From Seminavis robusta (lineage: Eukaryota > Bacillariophyta > Bacillariophyceae > Naviculales > Naviculaceae): DNA of 64,000 bases. A program made the position numbers and the translations under genes. A model generated the notes under the pieces. It searched no databases, was not told the DNA's origin, and saw only the letters and a program-made list of their open reading frames with translations. Positions 1-10,900 of the stretch are shown here, piece by piece. Every line of letters begins with the position of its first letter. Position 1 is the first letter of the stretch. Where the stretch lies: NCBI GenBank assembly GCA_903772945.1, contig CAICTM010000036.1, forward strand, positions 62,001 to 126,000, given 5' to 3'.

Positions 1-3000
1 GATGGAGACCTCACAGGATGGGACACTAGCAAGGTAGTGGACATGTACCGTAAGTTTGGAGGTGGCAGGATGATTCCATCTTTTGTGATTCTGCTCGTCA
101 CTCATGTTGGAACCCCATTTTTCCTATCATCTTTTGGCCTTGAAGGAATGTACGTTCTTTTTCTTGTTCGGTTTGAGAGACTCGCGCTGTAGCGGCAAGG
201 GGCTCACATACATGCATTATTGTTTCTACAGGTTTTACAATATTAGAGTATTCACAGGAACTGGTTTGGCAAACTGGAATGTTGGCCTTGTCACCAATTT
301 CAACTATGCCTTCTACTACAACACAGCCATGAACGCCAACCTAGCGAGCTGGGATGTCTCAAGTGTTCAAGATTTTTCAGCCATGGTAAGATCTTAGCAC
401 AGAATACAATTATTTCTCGAAAAGCAATCTGTACCTTGTTATACAATACCTTACCAAAAACATTTTGGATTCCCTCCATACAGTTCTACCTTTCTGGATA
501 TAATCAGGTAAGGCGGTACCCTTGGCCTGCATTGCTTCCTTTGCGGCTGGCTGGATCTTTGTATTGAACTTGACCTCACATTCTTCACTATGGATTGCCC
601 ACCTCAGCCTGTGTCCACCTGGAATGTTGGCAATGGACTGAACATGGTGCACATGTAAGTATATTGCTAGAGGACCCAGTGACGTAGCATGTCTTGTGCT
701 CCGTTATTGCTTGCCTCTTTCTTGTGTACCAGGAAGGATTCTGAGTCATTTCTTTTCCTATCAACCGTAGGTTCCGCCAGAGTAGTTTCAACCAGGTTGT
801 TTCAGCGTGGTCTATTTCAAAGGTGACAAACATGAAGTATGTAGATGGCTTTGATGTTGCTCATGCTTGTTGTTGAAGTGATACTTCTGACACGGTCATG
901 TTGTTGTGTTGCAGCTACATGTTCTACTACACCACCCCCTTCAATCAAGATTTGTGTGATTGGGGTAACATCATTGGAAGTGCAGCAGTAACTGGCATGT
1001 TCACAGCAACTAGTTGCCTGTATAAAACAAATCCAGCCTGACTGCTTCTCCAAAGGGTCCCTTCTGCTACTTCTGCCCTGCTCCTCCCACCACTCCCCCC
1101 ACCCAGAACCCAACAACCAGTCCCTCTGAAGTACCAACCCCGGTTCCTACGGTATCTCCCACCTCAATCCCAGTGGCAACTCTTGCTGACCTCAGGAATG
1201 CAATTCTTTATGGTCCCTACACAGACGGAGACTCCCCCTATGGTGCCATTGAGACGTGGGATGTTTCACTGTACGCAACCCCTCTGCAGTACTGCTCCGT
1301 TAGTTTCTTGAAAATGCTCTCAGTTTCCTCAATATATTTCGTCTTTGTTCTCTTTTCAAACTCAAAAAGTGTCACGGATTTCTACCAGTAAGTGGCGCAG
1401 CTGATTCCGTGTTATCTGCCAGGGAGATGCAGAATGCCATTGCTAACTTTCAGAGTTGAAACCTCTTTTTCGCACTACAGGCTTGCACAGTCAAGGACAA
1501 CATTCAACTATGACATCTCCAATTGGGACACCTCGAGCGTGGGTACTTGTCTTCGAATAATGTACTTGATTGGTAAATCATTGCTGCTTGCTCACATTTA
1601 GCTATCTTGCTCCATAATTAGGTCACAAGAATGGACAACATGTAAGCCGACTGACGGGGTGTCACGAAACATGAATCGGCTTCGTTTGGCCAACAAATGC
1701 ATCTGCTCCTTTTGTTTTCATAGGTTTTATGGAGCCACAACATTCAATGTCAACCTGAACAGCTGGGATACCTCCAAGGTGAGTGGGATCTGTTGAGCAT
1801 TGCATGCAGCCATTGGCTGTAACACTAAGATGTGGTTGTCTCTGTCCCATTCTTCTAGGTCACAAGCATGAATCAAGCGTGAGTTTCACCCAAAAGGTTT
1901 TCACTTCGGCAACAGTAACCTCTGATGCTCACTCATGCTTACTCGCTTGCATTTGTAGCTTTTATGGAGCCTCAAAGTTTGATGGAGACCTCACAGGATG
2001 GGACACTAGCAAGGTAGTGGACATGTACCGTAAGTTTGGAGTTGGCAGGATGATTCCATCTTTTTCTGATTCTGCTCGTCACTCATGTTGGAACCCCATT
2101 TTTCCTATCATCTTTTGGCCTTGAAGGAATGTACGTTCTTTTTCTTGTTCGGTTTGAGAGACTCGCGCTGTAGCATCAAGGGGCTCACATACATGCATTA
2201 TTGTTTGTGCAGGTTTTACAATATTAGAGTATTCACGGGAACTGGTCTGGCAAACTGGAATGTTGGCCTTGTCACCAATTTCAACCATGCCTTCTACTAC
2301 AACACAGCCATGAACGCCAACCTGGCAAGCTGGGATGTCTCCAGTGTTCAAGACTTTCAAGCAATGGTAAGCTCCTAGCCAAGGGTACAATAAGTTTGTG
2401 AAAGACAGTCCATACATACGTTGTGATCAATGACCTCACCAACAACAACGTTTCTTGGATACATGAAAACAGTTCTACTTTTCTGGCTTTAATCAGGTAA
2501 GGAGGTACCCTTGGCTTGCATTGCTTCTTTGCGGCTGGCTGATGTTTGTATCAAACTCGACCTCACATTCTTCTCTTTGGAATCTCCTCCTCAGCCTGTT
2601 TCCACCTGGAATGTTGGCAATGGACTGACCATGCTGAACATGTAAGTTGTGCCCAATAGAAGCCAGTGCCTCGGTATATGGCTTGTGCTCCATTATTACT
2701 TGGGTGCTTCACTCTTGTGTACCAGGAAGGATTCTGAGTCATTTCTTTTCGTATCAACCGTAGGTTCCGCCAGAGTAGTTTCAACCAGGCTGTTTCAGCG
2801 TGGTCTATTTCAAAGGTGACAAACATGAAGTACGTATAGACAGATGACTTTGGCGGTGCTTGTGCTAGTGCTTGTTAAACTGATACCTCTGACACGGTCA
2901 TGTTGTTTTCATTCAGCTACATGTTCTACTACACCACCCCCTTCAATCAAGATTTGTGTGATTGGGGTAACGTCATTGGAAGTCCAGCAGTAACTGGCAT

Positions 3001-3080
3001 GTTCACAGCAACTAGTTGCCTGTATAAAACAAATCCAAGCCTGACTGCTTCTCCAAAGGGCCCATTTTGTTATTATTGTT
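1..3080 (+). repeat. 1.98-kb intragenic tandem duplication
   Basis: The 60 bases at 1-60 recur at 1981-2040 with a single difference. Exon order, exon lengths and introns stay parallel up to the C-terminal linker (915-1070 against 2917-3070). Introns are almost as similar as exons, so the duplication is young. Copy A is 1-1980 and copy B starts at 1981. Confidence 0.9.
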
Positions 3081-3151
3081 CAGGCGTCCCTACGAAGTCC
3101 CCGACACAAAGCCCATCAGATGCCCCTAGCATTGCACCTTCCTTGGTCTAG
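1..3151 (+). CDS. DUF285/BspA-like surface protein, multi-exon, 5' end outside window
   Basis: Exons read from conserved repeat motifs and GT-AG borders: 1-44, 232-385, 484-507, 608-654, 771-836, 915-1270, 1370-1387, 1481-1538, 1622-1641, 1724-1778, 1859-1878, 1959-2024, 2213-2366, 2473-2496, 2595-2641, 2764-2829, 2917-3151. The product is a string of DUF285 repeats (W-D-T-S-x-V-x-x-M, then F-Y-x-x-x-x-F-N). Copy A ends in a PT-rich linker at about 1075-1165 that runs straight into the N-terminal part of the next domain (ADLRNAIL...), so one gene holds two DUF285 domains plus a PT/PS tail. Many introns split the ATG codon of the repeat (phase 2). DUF285 proteins are generally extracellular or surface proteins; a role here in adhesion or recognition is inference. 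Odd: copy A lacks one base near 1034 relative to copy B, giving TGA at 1036-1038. No transcript was available to prove splicing. Confidence 0.75.
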
Positions 3152-3329
3152 CCAAGCACCCTCCAAGCATCCCAGCCAAGTGCCTTCCACGGTGCCTAGC
3201 ATTGCACTTTCCATGCTTCCTAGCGTGGTACCTTCTCTGGTTCCCAGCGAAGTACCTTCAAAGGTGCCTAGCCAAGTGCCTGGTGGCACCGTCCGTGCCA
3301 CCAGTCTAGTAGGCTTTACCATGCATTAA
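3152..3329 (+). other. Out-of-frame PS-rich continuation of the DUF285 protein stalk
   Basis: After the TAG at 3149-3151 another frame continues the same Pro-Ser stalk (S-Q-A-P-S-K-H-P-S-Q-V-P-S style) up to TAA at 3327-3329. A net 1- or 2-base indel near 3146 would join it to the upstream exon and lengthen the protein by about 60 residues. Whether this is a real truncation or a base-call error cannot be told here. Confidence 0.6.
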
Positions 3330-4326
3330 GCTTCCCTTCATCCTCTAGAGTTGGATTTGGCAGCCTCACAAAGGTGGCTTCGATGTGCCAAGGATGTCCT
3401 GGCTGAAGCTGGCATGTTTAGATCCAAATGGATAGATCTGGTCTTCAAAAAGAGGTTTCTTGCTGTTGCCTTGGGATCATTCTTGTCAGCCAGTTTTCCG
3501 TCTTCTACCGAGTTTTAAAAGGTCGCCAAGGCGTTTGCGGCGCTGCTGCCATTGCCTCTTGCTTTTCACCCAGGCTAGCCAGCTAGCTACGATTAACTCG
3601 CTCGCCAAGTACCTCATGCTTCCGCTGGTTTTCTCATGCTTCTTTGCGATCATACAGTCCAGTGGTGTTCGTTGATGCAACGCGTGCTGCATTGGCCACA
3701 CAAACTTGAGACGCAGGGTTCCTGTGCGGTACCCATTCAATGCCGCAGAAACAATCACTCGACTCCGTAACTCATCTTCGAGAGTCCAGCCAACAAAAAG
3801 CCATGATCGTCTGTCTCGCCGCTGTTGGTGATACTGTACTGCCTAGGGACGATTAAATTAACTTGCTCTTCTGGCTACCGTAGCTAGCTAGCACTGCGGC
3901 AACTCGGAAGCTTGTGCTGTTCAGCGCCTTCGCTCGAAGCCGCGGCCTCGTTTCCCTTAGTTAGACTTCCACGTTGTACCTCCACTCTCGACCACGGGCA
4001 AACCAAACCAGAGGCCCCACAGTGGAATTGCGGAGTTGAGTGACAGTCGAGTAGAGTCATTTCCTGTTGGATACAAAGATACCAATGTGCCATGATCGAC
4101 ATTGATTCTTCACTTGCATACATATTGACGCTTCCTCCGATAGCCTAAGGATCTCTTCATAATATTTCGGCTGGTCGTGGGCCCGTTGACTGCACCACCA
4201 CCATTCTTCGTTCCACTGTTGCAACCCTCTACCGACGTGTCGGACCCTTCCTTGCGGCCTGCATTGACAAGCCTCTCAAGTCGTAATTTGCAGCAAGATA
4301 GAATCCTATCATACAGTGTTGATGGA
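3330..4326. other. Intergenic, no supported gene
   Basis: About 1 kb between the DUF285 gene and the next gene. A 62-codon open stretch on + (3330-3515) has protein-like composition (LDLAASQRWLRCAKDVL) but no start codon. It could be a relic exon; nothing identifies it. From 4177 the frame of the next gene is already open but has no ATG. Confidence 0.5.
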
Positions 4327-4812
4327 ATGGATCCCCCTGGAGAGGTACTGGAAGATGAGTACATGCTCGCGAATACTAGCAACCACGCAAGGCCGACGGA
4401 GAACATTCACGTCGTCAGCACCTTGAACAAGGAACAACGATACAATACACGGTTCGATCCCTGCTACACTCGATGTTGTATGGAATGCGGTTCATCCTAT
4501 CCTGGCTGGTTTTCCATTCAAGAAGGAGATCAAACACTCGATATTCCCGCTTCGTTTGCACCCACATCGTGGCAAGCACGAGGCACCAAATTTGTCATGA
4601 TGGTATGGTTCAACGGGACGCTGGTGTACCATTGGTGGGTCTCGTATGCGGATCATGCCGCCTTCTTTTTGTCGTACTTGACCCATTGGGGATTGATCTT
4701 TGCCAGTCTGTGGCTCATTGTCACCTTTTGCAACAGTCTGTATCCACCGGCACAACCCAATGGGCGAGACACGACAGTCAAGGCGACAACACAAGACACT
4801 CTATCTATCTAG
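4327..4812 (+). CDS. Short predicted membrane protein, possibly a truncated Rolling-stone/FAR-17a-like paralog
   Basis: 161 codons from the first ATG. The frame is open back to 4177 but only through a GTG, so 4327 is preferred for a eukaryote. Residues about 45-110 hold a Cys-containing soluble stretch (DPCYTRCCMECGSSYPGWF). A hydrophobic tail follows, with a W-F-N-G-T-L-V-Y-H-W-W segment and then an S-Y-L-T-H-W-G-L-I-F-A-S-L-W-L helix ending N-S-L-Y-P-P. A T-H/N-W-G motif at the start of a helix recalls Rolling-stone/FAR-17a-type multi-pass proteins, which are considerably longer, so this would be only the first two helices. The family call is weak; membrane association is better supported. 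Confidence 0.45.
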   Translation: MDPPGEVLEDEYMLANTSNHARPTENIHVVSTLNKEQRYNTRFDPCYTRCCMECGSSYPGWFSIQEGDQTLDIPASFAPTSWQARGTKFVMMVWFNGTLVYHWWVSYADHAAFFLSYLTHWGLIFASLWLIVTFCNSLYPPAQPNGRDTTVKATTQDTLSI

Positions 4813-5407
4813 CTACATGTATGTAGCAGACAACGTGCGTATATGCATAGGGACCAGGTGTACCCAAAGCGAAGAAAATTTTCGCTCCTGAAGAGATTAG
4901 GGCCTGCAAGTCAACCTACTCCAGGAGGAAGCACTCTGGAATCTCATGGCTGTGCTTGCTCAGAAAGCTCCAGCTTGGGTCATCACCAAGATTGAGCAGC
5001 ACTACAAAGGAAGTATTTTGACAATTGTGCTGCCATCAAAAAGGGGACACGGATGCGGGCAGTCTGCATGAGGAGCTTAAAGTAGTGCCTAGGTACCGGT
5101 ATGATAGAGGTTCCTGGAGCTTTACCAAAGAGCTTTATCTTAACAGTGAATAGAATAGTAGAGTTGCGAGCCACATTTATCTTGTGACCAAGGCGGTGAC
5201 GTTCTCAGTGGCGGACGGCAATGGGACTAATAAAGCTAGGTACCGGTAGATGCGGTAATAAATATCGCATTCCTTGAATGCTAAATCTTTTTTAAAAACT
5301 TCGTACTTTTGAGCTTTTGAGAAACAATATTTTTCAGCGCCGAGTGGAGCCAACAATAAAAGCACGGACAAGATTTGTAAAGATGATGACCAGCGGACCA
5401 GAGCTCC
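4813..5407. other. Intergenic, no supported gene
   Basis: Holds two copies of a short TAGGTACCGGTA motif (about 5089 and 5237). No RNA gene or ORF with recognisable content was seen on either strand. A long minus-strand ORF that begins in this stretch is antisense to the LRR gene that follows and has no independent support. Confidence 0.5.
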
Positions 5408-7071
5408 ATGGTTCGTTTGCTTGTTTGCTTGCTTGCTTGCTTGGTCTCTTTATCAACGTGCAGAATGGATAGCTCAGCAGGATCCCTTGAGAAGACCCAA
5501 AAGGGTCTCCAACACAATGCGCCTCCTTCTCCCTCCCATGCAGTCGGAGCCATTCGTGCTGATGGCAAGTGTACGGCGAAGAGAGGCCTTGGAATTAACC
5601 AGAACAACCATCCAGCCGTTGCTAGGTCAAGAAATGCAGCAGCGGCAGAACCATTAAATAGTAATGAGATCACTCGTTGTTGCCCCAGCGAGCTTCCATC
5701 CCAGGCAGGACGGAAACACGGCTTGAGAGGTAGCAGTAGGCATACTGACGAGACGAAGGATAACGACCTAGGAAGTGGGATCCGGAAACATGGCTTGGGG
5801 GGTAGCAAACTTGCTCGGGCATCTACTACTGCTGCTACTAGAGATGAGACGAAAGATCCCGATGACGTGGATATTGAATGGTCACCAGAGCCGTTTGAGG
5901 ACGAAATCCAACCAGAGGATATCCCAACGACCACAGATGATGATAGTGCTATGGTTGGCTTGGCAGTAGCATTGCCGGTGGAAAGTGGAGGGAATTTAAT
6001 GACGGCAGAACCAGTCGATCCGACAAAAGGCACGTCAACCATGGCAATAGAAGAAAAGGATCGCTGGAACCGCAACTTTATCGTCATCCCTGGTATCCTT
6101 ATTTTGGTGGTACTTTGTGCTGTGGCCATCATTCTGGCAATTGTCTTTAGTAGTAGCAAGGACAACGGAATCTCATCATCAGCAGTGGGCAGAGAAGACA
6201 ACACGGCAACGACAAATGGTACCATTTCTTTGGACAGTATGAACAACCATTGGCCTCCTTCCAAAGAGGAAGAAGTTTTTCCATTGCCCAACTACACTAG
6301 GCTGACAATGGAGTACAACATAGACTCGGCTCAGTCCAAAGCCTACATGTGGCTGGCACAGGACCCCAATCTCGATAACTATACCCGCTTCCGCAGGGAA
6401 CAAAGGTTTGCATTGGCTACTATTTACTATTCAATGGATGGTCATCAGTGGGAGCGCAACAATGGCTGGACGTCGTATGATGTTGACGAATGCATGTGGT
6501 ATTTTGCAGAACGCAAGACAAGTGGTTCTCCATGTGTCTATGGTAGCATATATCGAGTATTGTGGCTCCGGAAGAACCAGTTGAAAGGTACAATTCCTCC
6601 GGAATTGCAGCTCATGAATTGGGTGAGATTCTTTTTTGATGGTTTATTGATTCTTCCTTGCATGTCCCTGCAAACTCACCATGCTCTGTGCTATCTATAT
6701 TCTGGAACATCCCTCATCAGCTGGCTGATATTCAATTAGAAGACAATCCAATGATAAAGGGGACTCTGCCCACAGAGCTGTTCCGGCTTCGTGACTTGCA
6801 CACAATCTGGATTTGGGGCACGAGCATTGAAGGTACTATCCCCAGTGAAATTGGTTCTGCCAGGAGAATGTTCATGTTCTTTTTTGACCGCACCATGATG
6901 GAAGGAAGCTTGCCAACGGAGATTGGTCATTTGTCAGAGCTGATTCTTTTCAGTGGTGCCAAGACGCAGCTCACAGGAATCGTGCCAAGTGCGCTTGGGC
7001 ACTGCACAGAAATGAAAATCTTCGACCTGGCAGAACTTGGCGGCGAACTTGGCCTTTCTTCCACTCTGTAG
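5408..7071 (+). CDS. LRR transmembrane protein (type II topology), C-terminally truncated
   Basis: Two exons, 5408-6622 and 6721-7071, joined across a 98-bp GT-AG phase-0 intron; 521 residues. Order: low-complexity N-terminus, acidic disordered cytosolic region, one transmembrane helix at about residues 224-247 (I-L-I-L-V-V-L-C-A-V-A-I-I-L-A), an extracellular cap with Q-R-F-A-L-A-T-I-Y-Y-S and W-x-x-x-x-G-W (shared with the gene at 7940), then about five plant-type LRRs (G-T-I-P-S-E-I-G). The first 19 residues come from a CTTG microsatellite, so Met20 at 5465 may be the real start. The LRR run stops abruptly at 7069-7071 where the remnant of a minus-strand gene begins, so the 3' part has been lost. 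Function is unknown; a surface receptor or adhesion role is inference. Confidence 0.8.
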
Positions 7072-7324
7072 TGAGGATCCAGTCACCCACAGCAACTTTA
7101 CTCATTGGGACCATGCCCTTTCCTTTTACAGCCACCAGCACCAGCCCCGAAAAACATTCTCCTTTAAGCCCAATTACTTCGTCCTCAGCCTGGCCCCTGT
7201 CAACACCATCCTCGTCTAGCCGCCGCTCACGTAGGTTCGGCGCACTCTCAGATGATGACAGAGTTGCGGAGATTCTTCCCATCATCGCAAGAAACAAAAG
7301 GAAAACGAAAAGAACAGGCTTCAT
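7070..7324 (-). pseudogene. 5' stub of a secreted Hint-domain (hedgehog/intein-type) protein
   Basis: Starts at ATG 7322-7324 with a clear signal peptide (KPVLFVFLLFLAMM). After a short linker, residues 55-85 match the N-terminal block of Hint domains: G-E-C-F-S-G with the nucleophile Cys at 57, G-K-G-M-V-P-M in the middle, and V-G-D-W-I-L-T at 79-85. Hint domains self-process, cleaving at that Cys. Similarity ends at about 7070, exactly where the LRR gene on + ends, so the catalytic remainder (including the later His motif) is missing. This is the 5' fragment of a gene cut by a rearrangement. The frame stays open to 6971 only because it runs antisense through LRR sequence. Confidence 0.65.
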
Positions 7325-7343
7325 TGCTCTAGCTATAGCCTAG

Positions 7344-7939
7344 TACGGGATTTCTCAGTTTTGGACGAGGCGTCGTGAGGAGGGGATGATAGAGGGCGTT
7401 GGTTTGGCTTTGTCCCACAAAGGGATCGGATCCACGGGAGGCTCCTTGGCTACATGTTTCCGGACGCTGTATTCGTTGTGTCGTGCGTTATCGTGTACCG
7501 ACACTACGGTACCGTACGCTGCCGAACGGTACCATAATTTTTTATAAAGTTAAAAAGGTTCTGCTTTCTGCGAAACTGGCTGTACAATCCTGTACGTGAC
7601 ATACCAGCCTCTGCGTGATACCCTGTCTTTCGCTACCTTTTTTTCTTCTTTTCAACCTTTCTTTCCCCATCTACCGACTGACACTGGAGAGAACGAACAC
7701 ATCCACACACGAAATCTTTCAAAAATCCCTGACTGAGATGAATACTGAGAGCCTGTCCAGTGTACGAGCATCATATCGTGCTGGTATCGATTTTACATTT
7801 AGTAGGTTTCGAATTGATGCATTTTATTAAAATCGTGATTTCCGGCCCTTTCGTTCCATCGTTCCTTCTACGTACCGCTGAGAACGTCATCGCCTTGGTC
7901 ACAAGATAAATGTGCACGTGAAAATCCTGAATTGAATCA
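7344..7939. other. Intergenic, promoter-side DNA of the large LRR gene
   Basis: Holds a GGTACC-rich palindromic patch (7500-7535) and a pyrimidine-rich tract (about 7627-7672). No gene, RNA gene or repeat family is recognised. Confidence 0.5.
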
Positions 7940-10900
7940 ATGGAATCGAATCGAATCGAATCGAATCAGACTGATCATGGCAAATTCAAAGGACCGACGC
8001 GATCATGCATGAGGGATAGTATCAATACATTCCGCATTCACTCGACTGGACAGACGATTACTACACCGCTAGCTAGCAACAGATATCATAATATTGAATC
8101 GATCATTATCAGCATGAAAGAGGGAAAGAACGATGGTTGTAATACCGATAAGGAAGACGGTCACTCTCGGGACGGCAATCGTTCCCTTGGCAAAGATATC
8201 CCAAATGGACTGTCACTTGACCCTGTCATCAGAGATACGCTGATGAAAAGAGCCGAGGCAGAAGCTGCACAATGGCAAATGGATGAAGGAACGGCCAGTG
8301 CAAGAGCCTACAAAGATGAAGAAACTGTCCACAAAATAGTTGCCAAGAAGAAGCCTTTTCCTTCTTCCTCGGCTCAGCCCGGCCACAATAATAAATTGAG
8401 GGACAATCCACAGCTGCCAAAAATAGGGAAACTCAAACAACAACACGATGACCAAGATGAAATCATGAAAATTGTGGCAGGTCAGGCCAGTTTGGCGGTC
8501 GCTGAACAGCTCAATGCCAAAGAAGATATCCGTCGAGAAAAACCAAACACTGCTGGTACTAGCGACCACCTCATGCAGTTGGCAGTGGAAATCAACGAAG
8601 CTGCCAAAATGGAAAAATTTGCCGCCAATAATGCCAGAGGAAGTAGTTCCAAAGAGAACACGGAAAGTAACTTCCGTGATGGCACGACCAACCATACTAC
8701 AGATTCTGCCATGACGACAATTACTACTGGCAACGTAGCTCGGATCAGCAACAACCCACAAAGCCACCAGCTATCGTTTTTCCGAAAGGGACAGACTTGT
8801 GCTGCGGGTATGCCTGCCAAAGGATCGGCAACAGCACAAAAAATGTTGAAAGTGGACGAAGATTTTAAGCATGAAGAACACAGAGACGCTGCTAGTTGTA
8901 ATATGGACCTCCTGCACATGGCAACCGAAATCAATGAGGCTGCAAAATTGGAAAAGTTTGAAGCTTCTGTAAATTCTGGTAATCATCCAAACCTGCAAAG
9001 TGCACAACTTTCAGTACAACCAGAAAATATTCCACAGAGGCAGAAGTCATCCAGACCAGGGGCCTACATGGGTGTACCGGGAGAAGCCTTGCAACGAGCC
9101 AATACCATAAATTTCTCCCTAATCGGTGCAAGTGCTACTGGTCAGGGTGAACCCTTAGTGCAGATAGGTTATCCAGACGATTCCTCTGCCCAGGTGGAAC
9201 CACATGATGTGGGACAACACAGCAGCACCACTAACCACAACATTCCATCAACAAATGACCCGCACTTGGCAGTGGCAAATATTGTTCTAGAAGATACAGA
9301 GGAGGAACAAACTAGGCCCGCTGCAGATCCAGTCGATCTACAGCATGTCCAGCAGAGAGAACAAAAGAGGAAGAAACAGAGGCTGATGTTTATACTTTTC
9401 TTTGTCCTGTTGTTCATTGTGGCAGCAGTCGTTGTGGGAGCTGTGGCAGGAACCCAAAAGACGGAGCCAGAAGTGGTTGTCTCCCTATCAACAGACACTC
9501 CGACGGTTTTTGGGTCCATGACTCCTTCTGGAGTACCATCATCTGCCCCCACTGGGGTTCTAGACTTGCTATTCGATAGTCTCCCTGACTACACTTTGGC
9601 CAGCATCAACAATGGCAGTGAGACCCCACAGTGGAGAGCATGGCAATGGCTAGCCAATCATCAGAACATCACATTCCTTTCAGATTGGAGAAAGACACAG
9701 CTCTTTGCCCTTGCAACATTTTTCTATGCTTTCGAAGGAGAAAGTTGGAATCCTTTAATCAGGGGCCATGGATGGATGGATGACACAGTCGAAGAGTGTG
9801 ACTGGTTCTCTAATGGGTTTGGACATTTTTTTGATGGAAGATACTATCCATTTTTTATTCAATATTTGTCATGCAACAGCCAAGGACAATTGACATCTCT
9901 GGATCTGCAAGAGCTGCAGATCCCTGGTCTTTCACCATTTATTCCACCTGAGATTGCGCTCTTGACTTCATTGTCTCGTGCCAACTTTGGGAACAATGCC
10001 ATTGCTGGACCACTTTCATCTCTGTTACCAACAGAACTTTATGACATGACTGGATTGACTGAGTTATCGTTGAATTATAATCAGGTCACTGGCAAAATTC
10101 CCTCCGAATTTTCCACAATGACTGCTTTGACTGCATTACATTTGAGTCAAAATCTGCTCACCGGTCAAATCCCTTCTGAGCTTGGGCTCATGACCTCATT
10201 GGAGCACCTCTACCTGGAAGGTAATCAATTGGCCGGTCCAATTCCTTCAGAGATTGGGCTCATGACCTCATTGGAGCTCCTCTACCTCAGTGAGAATCAG
10301 TTGTCTGGTCCCATTTCTTCCGAGCTTGGCCTTTTGACATCACTGACCCACCTTGACCTTCCTGCGAATCAGTTGACTGGTCCACTGCCTTCGGAGCTTG
10401 GGCTCCTGACCTCATTAGCATGGCTAACGCTTACTGATAATCGCTTGAGTGGTCCGCTTCCTTCAGAGCTTGGGCTCCTTGCCTCATTACTCTGGCTTGA
10501 CGTTTCTGTGAATCAATTGGCTGGTCCGATCCCATCTGAGCTTGGTTTCCTGGCCTCATTATTCTGGCTTACCATTTCTGAGAATCAGTTTACCAGTACG
10601 TTTCCTTCAGAGCTTGGGCTCCTGACCTCATTGGAAGATGTTTCTTTGTATCAGAATCTATTCACCGGTCCAGTTCCTTCCGAGCTTGAAAAGCTGGCTG
10701 CTTTGACTTCGTTGTTGCTGAATCGAAATCAGCTCACCGGTCAAGTCCCTTTCGAGCTTGGCCTTTTGACGAATGTGACATCGCTGAGCTTGTATGAGAA
10801 TCACTTGACTGGGACAATTTCCTCTGAGCTTGGGCTCCTGACCTCATTGGGGGACCTTCACCTTTATGACAATCGGTTCACTGGAAAAATCCCAACTGAA

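Noticed and set aside
3486-4123. Minus-strand ORFs at 3486-3758 and 3884-4123
   Set aside because: Short, no recognisable motif, no support from neighbours or splice sites.
5281-6291. 336-codon ORF on - opposite the LRR gene
   Set aside because: Antisense to the exon of the 5408 gene, which has a transmembrane helix, LRRs and a paralog; the - product is low-complexity with no domain.
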